Origin: Polyangiaceae bacterium
GTDB lineage: Bacteria; Myxococcota_A; Polyangia; Polyangiales; Polyangiaceae
NCBI GenBank assembly: GCA_025353725.1
Contig: JANXOF010000038.1
Span: 17,423 to 81,422 of the forward strand
Length of the DNA: 64,000 nt
Direction of reading: 5' to 3'
In this document: positions 18,152 through 27,227 of the stretch, piece after piece
How positions within the stretch are numbered: the first letter of the stretch is position 1
How the letters are laid out: the number at the start of each line of letters is the position of its first letter
The notes under the pieces: model-generated
Told to the model about the DNA's origin: nothing
Database searches by the model: none
The model's input: the letters and a program-made list of their open reading frames with translations, nothing else
Program-made: the position numbers and the translations under genes

Positions 18152-21031
18152 TCAGAGTTCGTCGGCGAGGCGACGGGCCTCTTCAAGTCTCGTTCGAGCA
18201 CCTTCAAGTTGTGCCTTTTGCGCGTTCGTTTCGTCGACAACCTCTTTCGGTGCCCGTTCGAGGAAGTTTTTCGAAGACATCTTCTTCTCGATAGACCCGA
18301 GATCTTTCTCGAGACTTTTCAAGCCGCGTTCGATGCGAAGAAGTTCTGCGTCTTTCGTGACATGTCCCTTGAGCCCTACGAGCACCTCAATCGGGCCGAA
18401 GGCACTTGGCACAACGCTGACTGCCGTGCCCGCGAGGCGCGCGCCTCCTGTCGTCTCGACCGCCGGCGCCGCGCTTCCGACGAGGAATGACATCGCCTGA
18501 AGGCGAGCTGTCACGAACGCGCGTGCTTCCGCGCGCTCCGTGCGAATCAAAAGTGGGAGGTCGGCTTTTCGCTCGATCCCGTGCTCTGCGCGAATCGTCC
18601 TGACGGCTGAAACGACGGCCTTGAAGACGTCCATTTCGCGCAGCACGGTCTCATCGCTCGCGGCATCGGCGTCGCTCGGGTACGGGCCAAAGGCTATCGA
18701 AGAACGACGACCTTCCGGCCGAGGAGATCGTTGCCAGAGTTCCTCGGTGAGGTAAGGCATGAGAGGATGAAGGAGCCTCAAGCAGGTTTCGAGAACGTGC
18801 GCGAGGACCCTCCGCGTCTCGTGGGCTTCGGGGCTTTGCAATGCGTGGCCTTCCGAACCATCCTCCGTGCGCGCGCCGCGTAAAACGGGCTTCGTGACCT
18901 CGAGGAACCAATCGCAGAAGTCATTCCAGAAAAATCGATAGGTCTCGTTGGCGGCTTCGTCGATGCGGAAGGCCGCATAGCCCGCGTTGCACGCGCGAAT
19001 GCTTTTGTTGAGCTGCGCAAGAATCCAAACGTTGAAGAACCCTTTTGGTTCGAGCCGGTCACCGTCCTTGCCAAAGAGCTCGGTGGCCGTGAGCCCCTCG
19101 AGCTGACCCAAGACCAAGCGGCTGGCGTTCCACACCTTATTGGCGAAGTGCCGATTGCCCTCGATACGTTTGGGGGCGAGCGCAATGCGCTTGTTGGAAG
19201 GCGAGAACGTCGCGAGCGTGAACCGAAGGGCATCGGCGCCGAACGCAGGAAAGCCCGTGCCCATCGTCGCCGTCGACGGATACGCCTTTCGGAACTTGGC
19301 CATCGCCTCCGCTTCCGGCGCGCCCGGCATCGTCTTGCGGACCATCGCCTCGAACGTAGTCCCGTAGATGAGGTCGAGGGGGTCGATGACGTTTCCCTTC
19401 ACTTTGCTCATCTTCTCGCCCGTTTCGTCGACGACCAGGCCATGCAAAAGCACGCGTTTGAAAGGCACTTCTTTCATGAAGTGCAGCCCGAACATCATCA
19501 TACGAGCGACCCAGAAGAACAGAATGTCGTATCCGGTCTCGAGATCACTCGCCGGGTAGAACTTCTTGAGCGCGTCTGTGTGGTTCGGCCAACCGAGCGT
19601 CGAAAACGGCCACAAAGCACTCGAGAACCACGTATCCAGGACGTCGGGGTCCTGCACCCATCCTTCACCGCATTCCGAAGGACGTGTTCGCGCGACGCGA
19701 ATCTCCCCGTCGGGCCCATGCCATGCGGGGATTTGATGCCCCCACCAAAGTTGCCGAGAAATGCACCAATCTTGAATGTTGAGCAGAAAGTGCTCGTACG
19801 TTTTTTGCCACTCCTCGGGGAGTATCTGCGTGCGCCCGTCGCGCACGGCGGCCACGGCTTCGTCGGCCATCGTTTTCATTTTCGTGAACCACTGCGTCGA
19901 GATCATCGGCTCGACGACGCCGCCCGAGCGTTGACACTTCGGGAGCGTGAGAATGTGAGGCTTTGAACCCCGCGCGAGCCCCTTCTCATCGAGTGCCTTT
20001 TTCACGGCCGTCCGTGCGCGCTTTCGATCGAGGCCCTGAAAGGAGCCCGTATTCGCGTTCATCGTGCCGTCGAGGTTGAAGATATTAATCTCTTCGAGCG
20101 CGTGCCGCTTCCCCGTTGCGAAGTCATTGAAGTCGTGCGCGGGCGTTACTTTGACAGCGCCCGTCCCAAACTTTGGGTCGACGAGAATCGTATCCGTAAT
20201 GACAGGTACTTTACGGTCCAAAAAGGGGTGACTGAGACTCTTTCCGTGAAACCGCGTATACCGTTCGTCTAACGGATGCACGGCCACGGCGGTGTCGCCG
20301 AGCATCGTTTCCGGGCGTGTTGTTGCGACCACGATTTCGTCGTCGGTACCGTCGACCTTGTACGCAAACTCGAAGAGCTCGCCGTTGGCTCCTTCTTCGT
20401 TATCGACCTCGAGATCCGAGAGTGCAGTTTGGCATTCGGGACACCAGTTGATGAGCCGCGTCGCGCGGTAGATAAGACCTGCCTCGAAAAGTTGCACAAA
20501 CGCTTCGGTCACGCCCAGCGAAAGGTCGGGATCCATCGTGAACTTGGTGCGCGCCCAATCGGGCGAAGCTCCCAGCTTTCGCATTTGGTTGGCGATGGTC
20601 CCACCGCTTTCGGCTTTCCACTTCCACACGCGCTCGATGAACGCTTCGCGCCCGAGGTCGTGCCGCGTCTTGCCTTCACGAGCCAGCTGTCGCTCTACGA
20701 CGGTCTGCGTCGCAATACCGGCGTGGTCGATCCCCGGTTGCCAAAGCGTGTTCTTCCCGCGCATTCGCTCCCACCGCACGAGTGCATCTTCCAGGGTAAC
20801 CATGAGGGCGTGCCCCATGTGAAGCGAGCCTGTCACGTTGGGCGGAGGAAGCGGAAGAACGTAAGCGGCTCGTGTGTCCTTCGGGTCGTCAGAGGCATGG
20901 AAAACGCCTTCTTTCTCCCAGAATTCGTACCAGCGCGCCTCGACTTCGCGTGGCTCGTACGCCTTTGTGAGGTCGGGGCCGGTGCTGCTCGTGGTATCCG
21001 GGGTGTTGGTGCTCGATTCGGCCGCGCTCAT
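18152..21031 (-). CDS. valS: valine--tRNA ligase
   Basis: A 959-aa class I aminoacyl-tRNA synthetase that charges tRNA-Val in the cytoplasm. The HIGH motif is present as HMGH at residues 71-74 (after PPPNVTGSL), and the KMSKS loop as EKMSKVKGN near 539. The editing domain (for example TTRPETMLGDTAVAVHP), the anticodon-binding domain and the C-terminal Val-RS coiled-coil arm (LLRIERGLKSLEKDL...) are all there, so the gene is complete. Start ATG 21031. The first 20 residues are a Ser/Thr-rich extension. It lies downstream of, and on the same strand as, the receiver-protein gene, with about 40 bases between. Confidence 0.97.
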   Translation of the reverse strand: MSAAESSTNTPDTTSSTGPDLTKAYEPREVEARWYEFWEKEGVFHASDDPKDTRAAYVLPLPPPNVTGSLHMGHALMVTLEDALVRWERMRGKNTLWQPGIDHAGIATQTVVERQLAREGKTRHDLGREAFIERVWKWKAESGGTIANQMRKLGASPDWARTKFTMDPDLSLGVTEAFVQLFEAGLIYRATRLINWCPECQTALSDLEVDNEEGANGELFEFAYKVDGTDDEIVVATTRPETMLGDTAVAVHPLDERYTRFHGKSLSHPFLDRKVPVITDTILVDPKFGTGAVKVTPAHDFNDFATGKRHALEEINIFNLDGTMNANTGSFQGLDRKRARTAVKKALDEKGLARGSKPHILTLPKCQRSGGVVEPMISTQWFTKMKTMADEAVAAVRDGRTQILPEEWQKTYEHFLLNIQDWCISRQLWWGHQIPAWHGPDGEIRVARTRPSECGEGWVQDPDVLDTWFSSALWPFSTLGWPNHTDALKKFYPASDLETGYDILFFWVARMMMFGLHFMKEVPFKRVLLHGLVVDETGEKMSKVKGNVIDPLDLIYGTTFEAMVRKTMPGAPEAEAMAKFRKAYPSTATMGTGFPAFGADALRFTLATFSPSNKRIALAPKRIEGNRHFANKVWNASRLVLGQLEGLTATELFGKDGDRLEPKGFFNVWILAQLNKSIRACNAGYAAFRIDEAANETYRFFWNDFCDWFLEVTKPVLRGARTEDGSEGHALQSPEAHETRRVLAHVLETCLRLLHPLMPYLTEELWQRSPRPEGRRSSIAFGPYPSDADAASDETVLREMDVFKAVVSAVRTIRAEHGIERKADLPLLIRTERAEARAFVTARLQAMSFLVGSAAPAVETTGGARLAGTAVSVVPSAFGPIEVLVGLKGHVTKDAELLRIERGLKSLEKDLGSIEKKMSSKNFLERAPKEVVDETNAQKAQLEGARTRLEEARRLADEL

Positions 21032-21069
21032 GCCTCCGGAACTACCACACCTCGGCGTTGTCGCTCTCG

Positions 21070-22083
21070 TTACGCCCTCATGAGGCGCTGGATCTCTTCT
21101 TTAATCATAGTCTCGGCGAGCTGCGGGACGACCTCCCAGACGACGCGTTCGACGACGTCGCGCGACAGCGAGAGCACCGCATCGGCTTGCGTCTGAGACA
21201 GACCGAGTTCGCCAAGTTTGCGGGCCAGCTGTCCGGTTACCGCCGCACCAATCGTGCCAGGTGCCGTCACAGGTAAGGACGCCCGCTGTCCGGTCGGCGC
21301 CGACACTGCGGCGGCCAGCAAGGCGGCTGAGGAGGCGACCGGCGGTGCGGGAGGGGGAGGCCGTGCCGCGAGGGGCGCGGGTCGGGGGGGCATCGGCCCT
21401 GGCGTGTGCACGGCGGGGGCCGCGGGCGAATCACCGAACATCAAGGTGCCCGTACGGGGGCTCGGGGCGCTCCCGCCCACAGACGGCAGCGTGCCGCGCG
21501 CAAATCCGCCCGAGCCGCCCTGCATGGGGCCCCCAGCGTTCGGAGTCGATGAAGATGCGGACATCGATGCCGACGTCGGCAGGCCCTGCGCAGCCATGGG
21601 CACCGGAGGGCGGTCACGAAGGGGCGCGCCGCCGGCCGGCTGCGCAACCTGCGGAGCCTGCGCAACCTGCGGAGGAAACACGACGGGCGAGGTGACCGAT
21701 GCTCCGGCCGACTCCCGAGCGAGCACGGCTTTTCGAACCTTATCGATGAGCTGCTGGGTGTCGAAGGGCTTGTCAGCCCAATCATCCGCACCGGCATCTT
21801 GGCCTCGGCCCGCGTCGTAAGGGGCGTAGCGGCTCGTCAGGAGGAGGATGGCCGCACTCGGGCAGCGCTGCCGCAGCTCTTTGACGAGGGTGTAGCCATC
21901 CTCACCAGCGCCTCCTGTGAGCAAGCTATCAACCAAAAAAATCTCAGGATTTTCCCCGAGGCTCGCGAGTGCGCTTTGCGTGTTATCCGCGGTGATCACG
22001 CGAAAGTCCTCACCACTAAAGGTGATTTCAAGGACCTTGCGCATCGTGACGCTGTCGTCGACAGCAAGCAGTGTCTTGGTCAC
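21070..22083 (-). CDS. receiver-domain protein with Pro/Ala-rich linker and conserved helical tail
   Basis: A 337-aa protein. Residues 1-120 form a response-regulator receiver domain with the acidic pair DD (9-10), the predicted phospho-acceptor D52, T83 and K105 (DKPF). The sequence after D52 (SLLTGG) departs from the usual MPxMDG. Residues 130-275 are a low-complexity Pro/Ala/Gly linker. The last 55 residues are a predicted helical module (QADAVLSLSRDVVERVVWEVVP...LAETMIKEEI), which in myxobacteria recurs at the ends of receiver proteins. No DNA-binding output domain. Start GTG 22083, with GGAG about 9 bases upstream. A signalling adaptor is likely; its kinase is not nearby. Confidence 0.82.
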   Translation of the reverse strand: MTKTLLAVDDSVTMRKVLEITFSGEDFRVITADNTQSALASLGENPEIFLVDSLLTGGAGEDGYTLVKELRQRCPSAAILLLTSRYAPYDAGRGQDAGADDWADKPFDTQQLIDKVRKAVLARESAGASVTSPVVFPPQVAQAPQVAQPAGGAPLRDRPPVPMAAQGLPTSASMSASSSTPNAGGPMQGGSGGFARGTLPSVGGSAPSPRTGTLMFGDSPAAPAVHTPGPMPPRPAPLAARPPPPAPPVASSAALLAAAVSAPTGQRASLPVTAPGTIGAAVTGQLARKLGELGLSQTQADAVLSLSRDVVERVVWEVVPQLAETMIKEEIQRLMRA

Positions 22084-22166
22084 GGTTCGTCTCCGATTTG
22101 GCCCTGATTGTGCGGAGCTGGGGCAACCTCTGTCAAGCTACCTTCTCGCGGGCAGCGGCTAAGCCT

Positions 22167-23216
22167 ATGACAGCCGCTCCGAAATGGCATGCCCCGCAAA
22201 TGACTGACAAAAAGCTTGTACCTTTCACGGTTCCGCAGGATCTCGCCGGGACGCCGCTCGACGCCGCCGTTCGCGCCGGATTCGGCCTCTCTTGGGGTCG
22301 CGCGCGCGACCTCGTCCGCCGCGGCAAGGTAGCGATCGACGGCCGAACGATCACCGAGCCGGTAAGGTACGTCCACGTGGGGCAGGTGGTGAGCATCGAT
22401 CTCGCGGCCCGTAACACGCGCACGATAGCGACCGACCTGCCTGGAGGTACGCTCGTGCACGTCGACCCGCATGTCGTTGTCGTCGACAAGCCGGCCGGCA
22501 TAAGCACGGTGCCGTTCGACCCCGAAGGCATGGGGGCCTCGATCGCCAAACGAGCGTCGAAGGGCGAAGAGGCTACGCTCGATGAACGCGTCCGCGTGGC
22601 CCTCGCGCGCCGCGAAAAGCGCCCGGGTGCAGGGAGCGTCCCGCCGTCGGTCGGCGTCGTACACCGGCTTGACAAGGAGACGTCGGGGCTTCTCGTTTTT
22701 ACGCGTACGTGGTCGGCGAAAAAGAGCTTGATGGATCAGTTTCGCGCGCACACAGTGCATCGTCGCTACCTCGCGTTGGTGCACGGTGCCGCCGACGCAC
22801 GCACCATCAAAACGCACTTTGTCGAAGACCGCGGCGACGGCCTTCGCGGATCCATTGAGCATCGCGGCGGGAGGAAAAAACCTGTCGGCAATGAGCGGTC
22901 TCAAGTCGCGATTACTCACTTTGATGTCGTCGAGCGCCTCGAAAGCGCAGCCATCGGCCAATGCACGCTCATCGCGTGCCGCCTCGAAACGGGACGCACC
23001 CACCAGATTCGTATTCACCTCTCGGAGGCCGGTCACCCCGTCGTAGGCGAGCGCGTTTACATACGCGGGTACCGCGGAACGGTCGTCCCCGCGCCGCGCC
23101 TGATGCTTCATGCCGCAGAGCTCGGATTTGTGCATCCTGCAACGAACGAAGAGGTGAGCTTTCAAAGCGAACTTTCGAGCGATATGCAGGCTTTGCTGGA
23201 GTCGCTTCGCAGGTAA
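22167..23216 (+). CDS. RluA-family RNA pseudouridine synthase
   Basis: A 349-aa enzyme with an N-terminal S4-like RNA-binding domain (SWGRARDLVRRGKVAIDG) and a pseudouridine synthase domain. The catalytic aspartate is D169 in VHRLDKETSG, and the conserved RLETGRTHQIRIHL and HPVVGERVY motifs follow. It isomerises uridine in rRNA or tRNA; the target site cannot be assigned. ATG 22167 is used; ATG 22200 is also possible and would remove 11 residues. Divergent from the receiver-protein gene; the start-to-start distance is under 90 bases, so their promoters must be compact. Confidence 0.9.
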   Translation: MTAAPKWHAPQMTDKKLVPFTVPQDLAGTPLDAAVRAGFGLSWGRARDLVRRGKVAIDGRTITEPVRYVHVGQVVSIDLAARNTRTIATDLPGGTLVHVDPHVVVVDKPAGISTVPFDPEGMGASIAKRASKGEEATLDERVRVALARREKRPGAGSVPPSVGVVHRLDKETSGLLVFTRTWSAKKSLMDQFRAHTVHRRYLALVHGAADARTIKTHFVEDRGDGLRGSIEHRGGRKKPVGNERSQVAITHFDVVERLESAAIGQCTLIACRLETGRTHQIRIHLSEAGHPVVGERVYIRGYRGTVVPAPRLMLHAAELGFVHPATNEEVSFQSELSSDMQALLESLRR

Positions 23217-23323
23217 TTTCGCGCTAGCGCTTTGTGCTTGAGATGGACGAACAGTGGTCCGCCTCAGGAAACCCGTGGTAGTCCGAATGTCGTCGGATCT
23301 CCGACTCGAAAAGGACTACTCTT

Positions 23324-24265
23324 ATGCAAGCATTTTCTCGGTTCGCGGCCGCGGCCGCCGTGGTCGGTTGCGTAGCTTTCGGTGTTGTTTCCGCCAGCTC
23401 GCTCGTCGGCTGTGACGACCCTGCTTTGATGGCTCAGAGCAAAACGTCGGCGTTGGAGAACGTCGGCAAAGCTTCCGCGAAGCTCACGGCTGCGAAAGCC
23501 ACGTTGGACGGCTTGATGAAGAAGGTCGACGGAATGCCGGCCGACATGCCGGGCGTCGCAGACTTCAAAACGAAGCTGCTTGCGCAAAAGGGCATGCTCG
23601 AGAAGCTTGCAGGAACCGTTCAGGGGTTCACTGGGAAAATCGAAGAGGTCTCGAAGAGCGGCAAAAAAGAAGACGTCGATGCGCTCAGCAAGAACCTCGA
23701 GACCGAGTTGATGGGGCTCACCAGCATCGAGGGTACGCTGACCGACGCGACGAAGAGCCTCACGGAAATGGAGATGAAGGCCAAGTTGGCGATGCCGACA
23801 CTCACCTCCTTCGCGCGCAAGCTCTCGACGGGGTACGACATCAAGGCGTCGTCCATCGGCATCGAGCACGATCTCATCGACTTCGTCGACGACACCAAGA
23901 AGGTCGTCGACAAGACCACCTGGTTCAACTTCGACCAGCTCACGTTCAAAACCGGCGGGGCGGAGCTCGACATGGATAAGTCGAAAGCCCAGCTCGAGAA
24001 CGTCGTCGAGATCATGAAGGCTTACCCGAAAATGAAGCTCAAGGTTGGCGGATACACCGACAACACCGGTCCTGCGGATGCCAACAAGAAGATTTCCGCG
24101 GCGCGCGCCGAGGCCGTGAAAAAGGCAGTGGTTGCAAAAGGCATCGACGCCAAGCGCCTCGAGGCCGAGGGCTACGGTCCGGAGCACGCGGTCTGCGAGG
24201 CGAACGACACGGACGAGTGTAAGGCGAAGAACCGCCGCATCGCCGTTCGCGTCTCCGAAAAGTAG
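23324..24265 (+). CDS. OmpA-like peptidoglycan-associated lipoprotein
   Basis: A 313-aa protein with a signal peptide and lipobox LVGC near residue 30. Residues 35-165 are Lys/Leu/Ala-rich and helical, probably a coiled coil. Residues 195-310 are an OmpA C-terminal domain: FNFDQLTFKTGGAELD, then LKVGGYTDNTGPADANKKIS and the closing AKNRRIAVRV, the motif that binds diaminopimelate in peptidoglycan. It should tether outer membrane to cell wall. AAAAGGA about 9 bases upstream of ATG 23324. Two Cys residues (CEANDTDEC) interrupt the usual loop and probably form a disulfide. Confidence 0.9.
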   Translation: MQAFSRFAAAAAVVGCVAFGVVSASSLVGCDDPALMAQSKTSALENVGKASAKLTAAKATLDGLMKKVDGMPADMPGVADFKTKLLAQKGMLEKLAGTVQGFTGKIEEVSKSGKKEDVDALSKNLETELMGLTSIEGTLTDATKSLTEMEMKAKLAMPTLTSFARKLSTGYDIKASSIGIEHDLIDFVDDTKKVVDKTTWFNFDQLTFKTGGAELDMDKSKAQLENVVEIMKAYPKMKLKVGGYTDNTGPADANKKISAARAEAVKKAVVAKGIDAKRLEAEGYGPEHAVCEANDTDECKAKNRRIAVRVSEK

Positions 24266-24406
24266 AGCTCACGAGACGTGCGCGTGTCGGCGTCGCGACC
24301 GCGTGTCGCCGCAGACCGCGCATGTCGCATGCCGCGCTTTGACTCGAGCGTTGTTTGTGGTTAGGTGCGCCGCCTCTCGGGGTAGTCAAGGAGACGGCGG
24401 GCGAGC

Positions 24407-26164
24407 ATGGCAAGCACGGCAAGCACGGAATCAGGGCCTTCCGGCAACGCGAACGCGAACGCGAATCCGAACCGAGAGGCAGGCAAACATGGTGACGGCG
24501 CCGTGAATCAGGGGCACCCAAGCGGCCTCTACGTTCTGTTCGGAGCCGAAGCTTGGGAGCGCTTTTCTTACTACGGGATGCGCGCGCTCCTCGTTCTCTA
24601 TCTGGTAAACAAGCTCGGATACTCCCGCGAGCGGGCGCTCGAGATGTACGGGCTCTATACGGGTCTCGTTTACCTGACGCCGCTGCTGGGCGGATACCTC
24701 GCTGACAAGGTGCTCGGCCGCCGCAAGGCGGTGCTTATCGGCGGCATCTTGATGGGGGTCGGTCAGATCTTCCTGATGTTCCCGGCGACGCTTTCGCTCG
24801 CCCTCGGGTTGCTGATCGCGGGCAATGGATTCTTCAAACCGAACATCTCGACGATGGTCGGCGGCCTGTACCGGGAAGGCGACGCCCGGCGCGATGGCGC
24901 GTTTACTATTTTCTACATGGGCATCAATCTCGGTGCGCTCTTTTCGCCTATCATTTGCGGGAATTTAGGCGAGCGGGTGAGCTGGGCGGTCGGCTTTGGC
25001 TCCGCCGCCGTCGGGATGACGCTCGGACTCGTGCAATTCGTCTTCGGCCAGCGTCACCTCGGCGATACGGGGCTGCCCCCCGGGCGCGTTGGCGAGACGA
25101 AAACTGGCGGTGCAGGGCCATACCGGGCGGGCGACCTTCCGAGCGGACCCGCGACGACGCTTATTCCGCGCGACTACATCGATGTTCTCGTTTGGTGCGG
25201 GGGAACGGCGGCTGTCGTTTTCGCCATTCTCTCCGCGTGGACTTTCGTGGGGCCGGCCTGGAGCGCGTTGCCGGGTTGGTCCAAGCTCGGACTGCTTATC
25301 GCCGCGATTTCGGTCGTCTTTTTCCAGCTCTACAAGGAGACGACGAGCTCCGAGAAGCAAGAAGTGAGCGTCATCATTATTCTTGTCACGTTCAACATCT
25401 TCTTTTGGATGGGGTTCGAGCAAGCCGGCGGGACAATGACTTTGTTTGCCGACGAGCAAACCAACCGAAACGTAGGCCCCCTCGGGCTGTTCGTGATCGC
25501 CTCGGTCGTCTTCGCGTGCGCCTACAACTTCTGGCGTTCGACCAAAGACGAGATTTCGGGTCAGGCCTTGTGGAAGGGACTCACGGGGATGTTCGCGCTG
25601 ATGGGCTTCGCGACGATCGGGCTCGCGATCTACAACGCGACGACGGGTCAAACGACGAACATCCCGGCGTCTCAGTTTCAGGCCATCAATCCGCTTCTCA
25701 TCGTTGCGCTCGCGCCCACGTTTTCGAATCTTTGGTCAAAGCTCGACTCTGGTAAGTTCAAAAGCTCGACGCCCACGAAGATGGCTATAGGGATGATCAT
25801 TCTCGGCGTCGGATTCTTTGTTCTCTACGTCGGCCAAAAAGTCGCGATAGCTTCGGGAACGAAGGCGAGCCCGGCGTGGCTTACTGCGGTTTACGCTATT
25901 CACACCATCGGAGAGCTTTGCCTGTCACCGATTGGCTTGTCGATGGTGACCAAGCTCGCACCGCCGCGCGTCACGTCGCTCGCCATGGGCCTCTGGCTTT
26001 TCTCATCCGCCGTGGCGAACTACCTCGCAGGGATACTCGAGTCGCTCCTCACGAAGGTGAACGTTCCGATTTACGGATTCCTCATCGTCAGCTCGATAGG
26101 CCCTGCGATTTTGCTTCTCGCACTGACGCCGCTTCTCAAGAAGTGGATGCACGGTAAGGCGTAG
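24407..26164 (+). CDS. POT-family proton-coupled peptide transporter
   Basis: A 585-aa inner-membrane symporter of the PTR/POT family that imports di- and tripeptides with protons. It shows the family signature AEAWERFSYYGMRALL (ExxER plus FYYG-type) and FKPNISTMVGGLY in the fourth-fifth helices, and about 14 hydrophobic segments. The first 40 residues are an unusual hydrophilic extension encoded by short tandem repeats (ASTAST and NANANAN), so the true start could lie downstream. Terminator-like hairpin at the 3' end. Confidence 0.93.
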   Translation: MASTASTESGPSGNANANANPNREAGKHGDGAVNQGHPSGLYVLFGAEAWERFSYYGMRALLVLYLVNKLGYSRERALEMYGLYTGLVYLTPLLGGYLADKVLGRRKAVLIGGILMGVGQIFLMFPATLSLALGLLIAGNGFFKPNISTMVGGLYREGDARRDGAFTIFYMGINLGALFSPIICGNLGERVSWAVGFGSAAVGMTLGLVQFVFGQRHLGDTGLPPGRVGETKTGGAGPYRAGDLPSGPATTLIPRDYIDVLVWCGGTAAVVFAILSAWTFVGPAWSALPGWSKLGLLIAAISVVFFQLYKETTSSEKQEVSVIIILVTFNIFFWMGFEQAGGTMTLFADEQTNRNVGPLGLFVIASVVFACAYNFWRSTKDEISGQALWKGLTGMFALMGFATIGLAIYNATTGQTTNIPASQFQAINPLLIVALAPTFSNLWSKLDSGKFKSSTPTKMAIGMIILGVGFFVLYVGQKVAIASGTKASPAWLTAVYAIHTIGELCLSPIGLSMVTKLAPPRVTSLAMGLWLFSSAVANYLAGILESLLTKVNVPIYGFLIVSSIGPAILLLALTPLLKKWMHGKA

Positions 26165-26183
26165 TCCGCGTCTATCGCGGACT
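26163..26183. terminator. hairpin between convergent genes
   Basis: A perfect 8-bp stem, AGTCCGCG (26163-26170) with CGCGGACT (26176-26183), around a TCTAT loop. It begins inside the transporter stop codon and ends 11 bases before the stop of the opposing gene. No T-run. Confidence 0.5.
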
Positions 26184-26193
26184 CGTCATCGCG

Positions 26194-27159
26194 TTAGCGA
26201 ACGAGCACCCAGCGGACGCCCGCAGTCACTTCAAGGTGGAAGTGATTGCGGTGGGGCCAGTTGTAGTCGGGCGTTAGCAAGACATTAAAGAGCTGCGCGT
26301 CCGCGGCCTCACACACAATGCGACGAAGCGTGATGGCCGAGTCGGGTAGGCCGTTCGACGAAGCGGCGTCGGGTCCGCACGGCTTGCTGCCGATGTGGCC
26401 GTGAAAGTCTTTCTCGACACTAAGGGTCTGACCGTCGCGTAGCTTGAAGAGAGCGGCGTCAATGGCGAGCGCGCCACTGTGTCGTCGACCCGCGCCGCTA
26501 AGAACTTCTTTCGAGCCCGGTGGCCGATACACCGAGTAGTGAACGACCTCTTTCACGTCGTGGCGCGCCAGCACTCTCGCCCAATCATCAAGCGCAAGCA
26601 CGAGGCGGCAGTCGTAAATTTCGTAGGGGGATGTGCGGCGCTGGGCGGGCGGCAGGAGCGAATGAAATTCGACACCAGCAATCGCGCCTTTGAGGCGTAG
26701 CGGCGCGACGACCCCTCGCGTTTCCCCGACGCGATCAAAGGCGATGCGTCGCCTTCCGAGCTCAGCTTCGCACGTCACCTGATTGAGGGATGCGTACCGC
26801 GATGCGGGTGAATTTCCGGTCGAGTTTGCGCCCGCTGAGAGTGAGACGGGAAAGAGCGCCGGATCGTGGTTCCCGTCGCTCGTCGGGGGTGTGGCCTGCA
26901 GCGCGGCATCCCCGTCGCCAAGCGGCGCGTCGCGAGGAACGACCTGCGCGAAGAGACCGTCGACCGCTCGACCGAAGCCGGTCGCGCCGCGGCTCGAACT
27001 CGTACGGGCTGCCGACGCGCTAGGCGCAAGAGGCACGTCCGAATCGCCTCGGACGGTAAAACCGTGTCCGCACGCGAGCGCGCTCAAAGCGAGAGACGCA
27101 AGCATCGAGAGGTGCCAGGCGCGTGACGCAGAAATGGTAGAGCGGAGAAAACCCGACAT
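26194..27159 (-). CDS. extensin-like / LAS-type peptidase lipoprotein
   Basis: A 321-aa exported protein. Signal peptide with lipobox ALAC, a variable linker, then an extensin-like C-terminal domain (from about residue 125, VTCEAELGRRRIAF). It carries LAS-metallopeptidase-type motifs: HSGALAIDAALF (His and Asp) and the final HRNHFHLEV (HxH). Such domains are related to peptidoglycan D,D-carboxypeptidases such as VanY, so a cell-wall role is likely though untested. ATG 27159 is preferred over GTG 27168 because AGGGTGG lies just upstream. Convergent with the peptide transporter. Confidence 0.8.
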   Translation of the reverse strand: MSGFLRSTISASRAWHLSMLASLALSALACGHGFTVRGDSDVPLAPSASAARTSSSRGATGFGRAVDGLFAQVVPRDAPLGDGDAALQATPPTSDGNHDPALFPVSLSAGANSTGNSPASRYASLNQVTCEAELGRRRIAFDRVGETRGVVAPLRLKGAIAGVEFHSLLPPAQRRTSPYEIYDCRLVLALDDWARVLARHDVKEVVHYSVYRPPGSKEVLSGAGRRHSGALAIDAALFKLRDGQTLSVEKDFHGHIGSKPCGPDAASSNGLPDSAITLRRIVCEAADAQLFNVLLTPDYNWPHRNHFHLEVTAGVRWVLVR

Positions 27160-27227
27160 GGACGCCACCCTAGCGCTGCGGAGGCGAGGCGGGAAAACGA
27201 GCGGCTAAATGCTACGGTTGAAAGTCG

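Noticed and set aside
22080..23165. long open frame on the minus strand opposite the pseudouridine synthase gene
   Set aside because: It is rich in Arg/Ala, has no motif and lies fully antisense to a well-conserved gene; a codon-bias shadow.
27140..27227. search for a CIRCE operator upstream of hrcA
   Set aside because: No TTAGCACTC-N9-GAGTGCTAA type inverted repeat found there, so no autoregulation is claimed.
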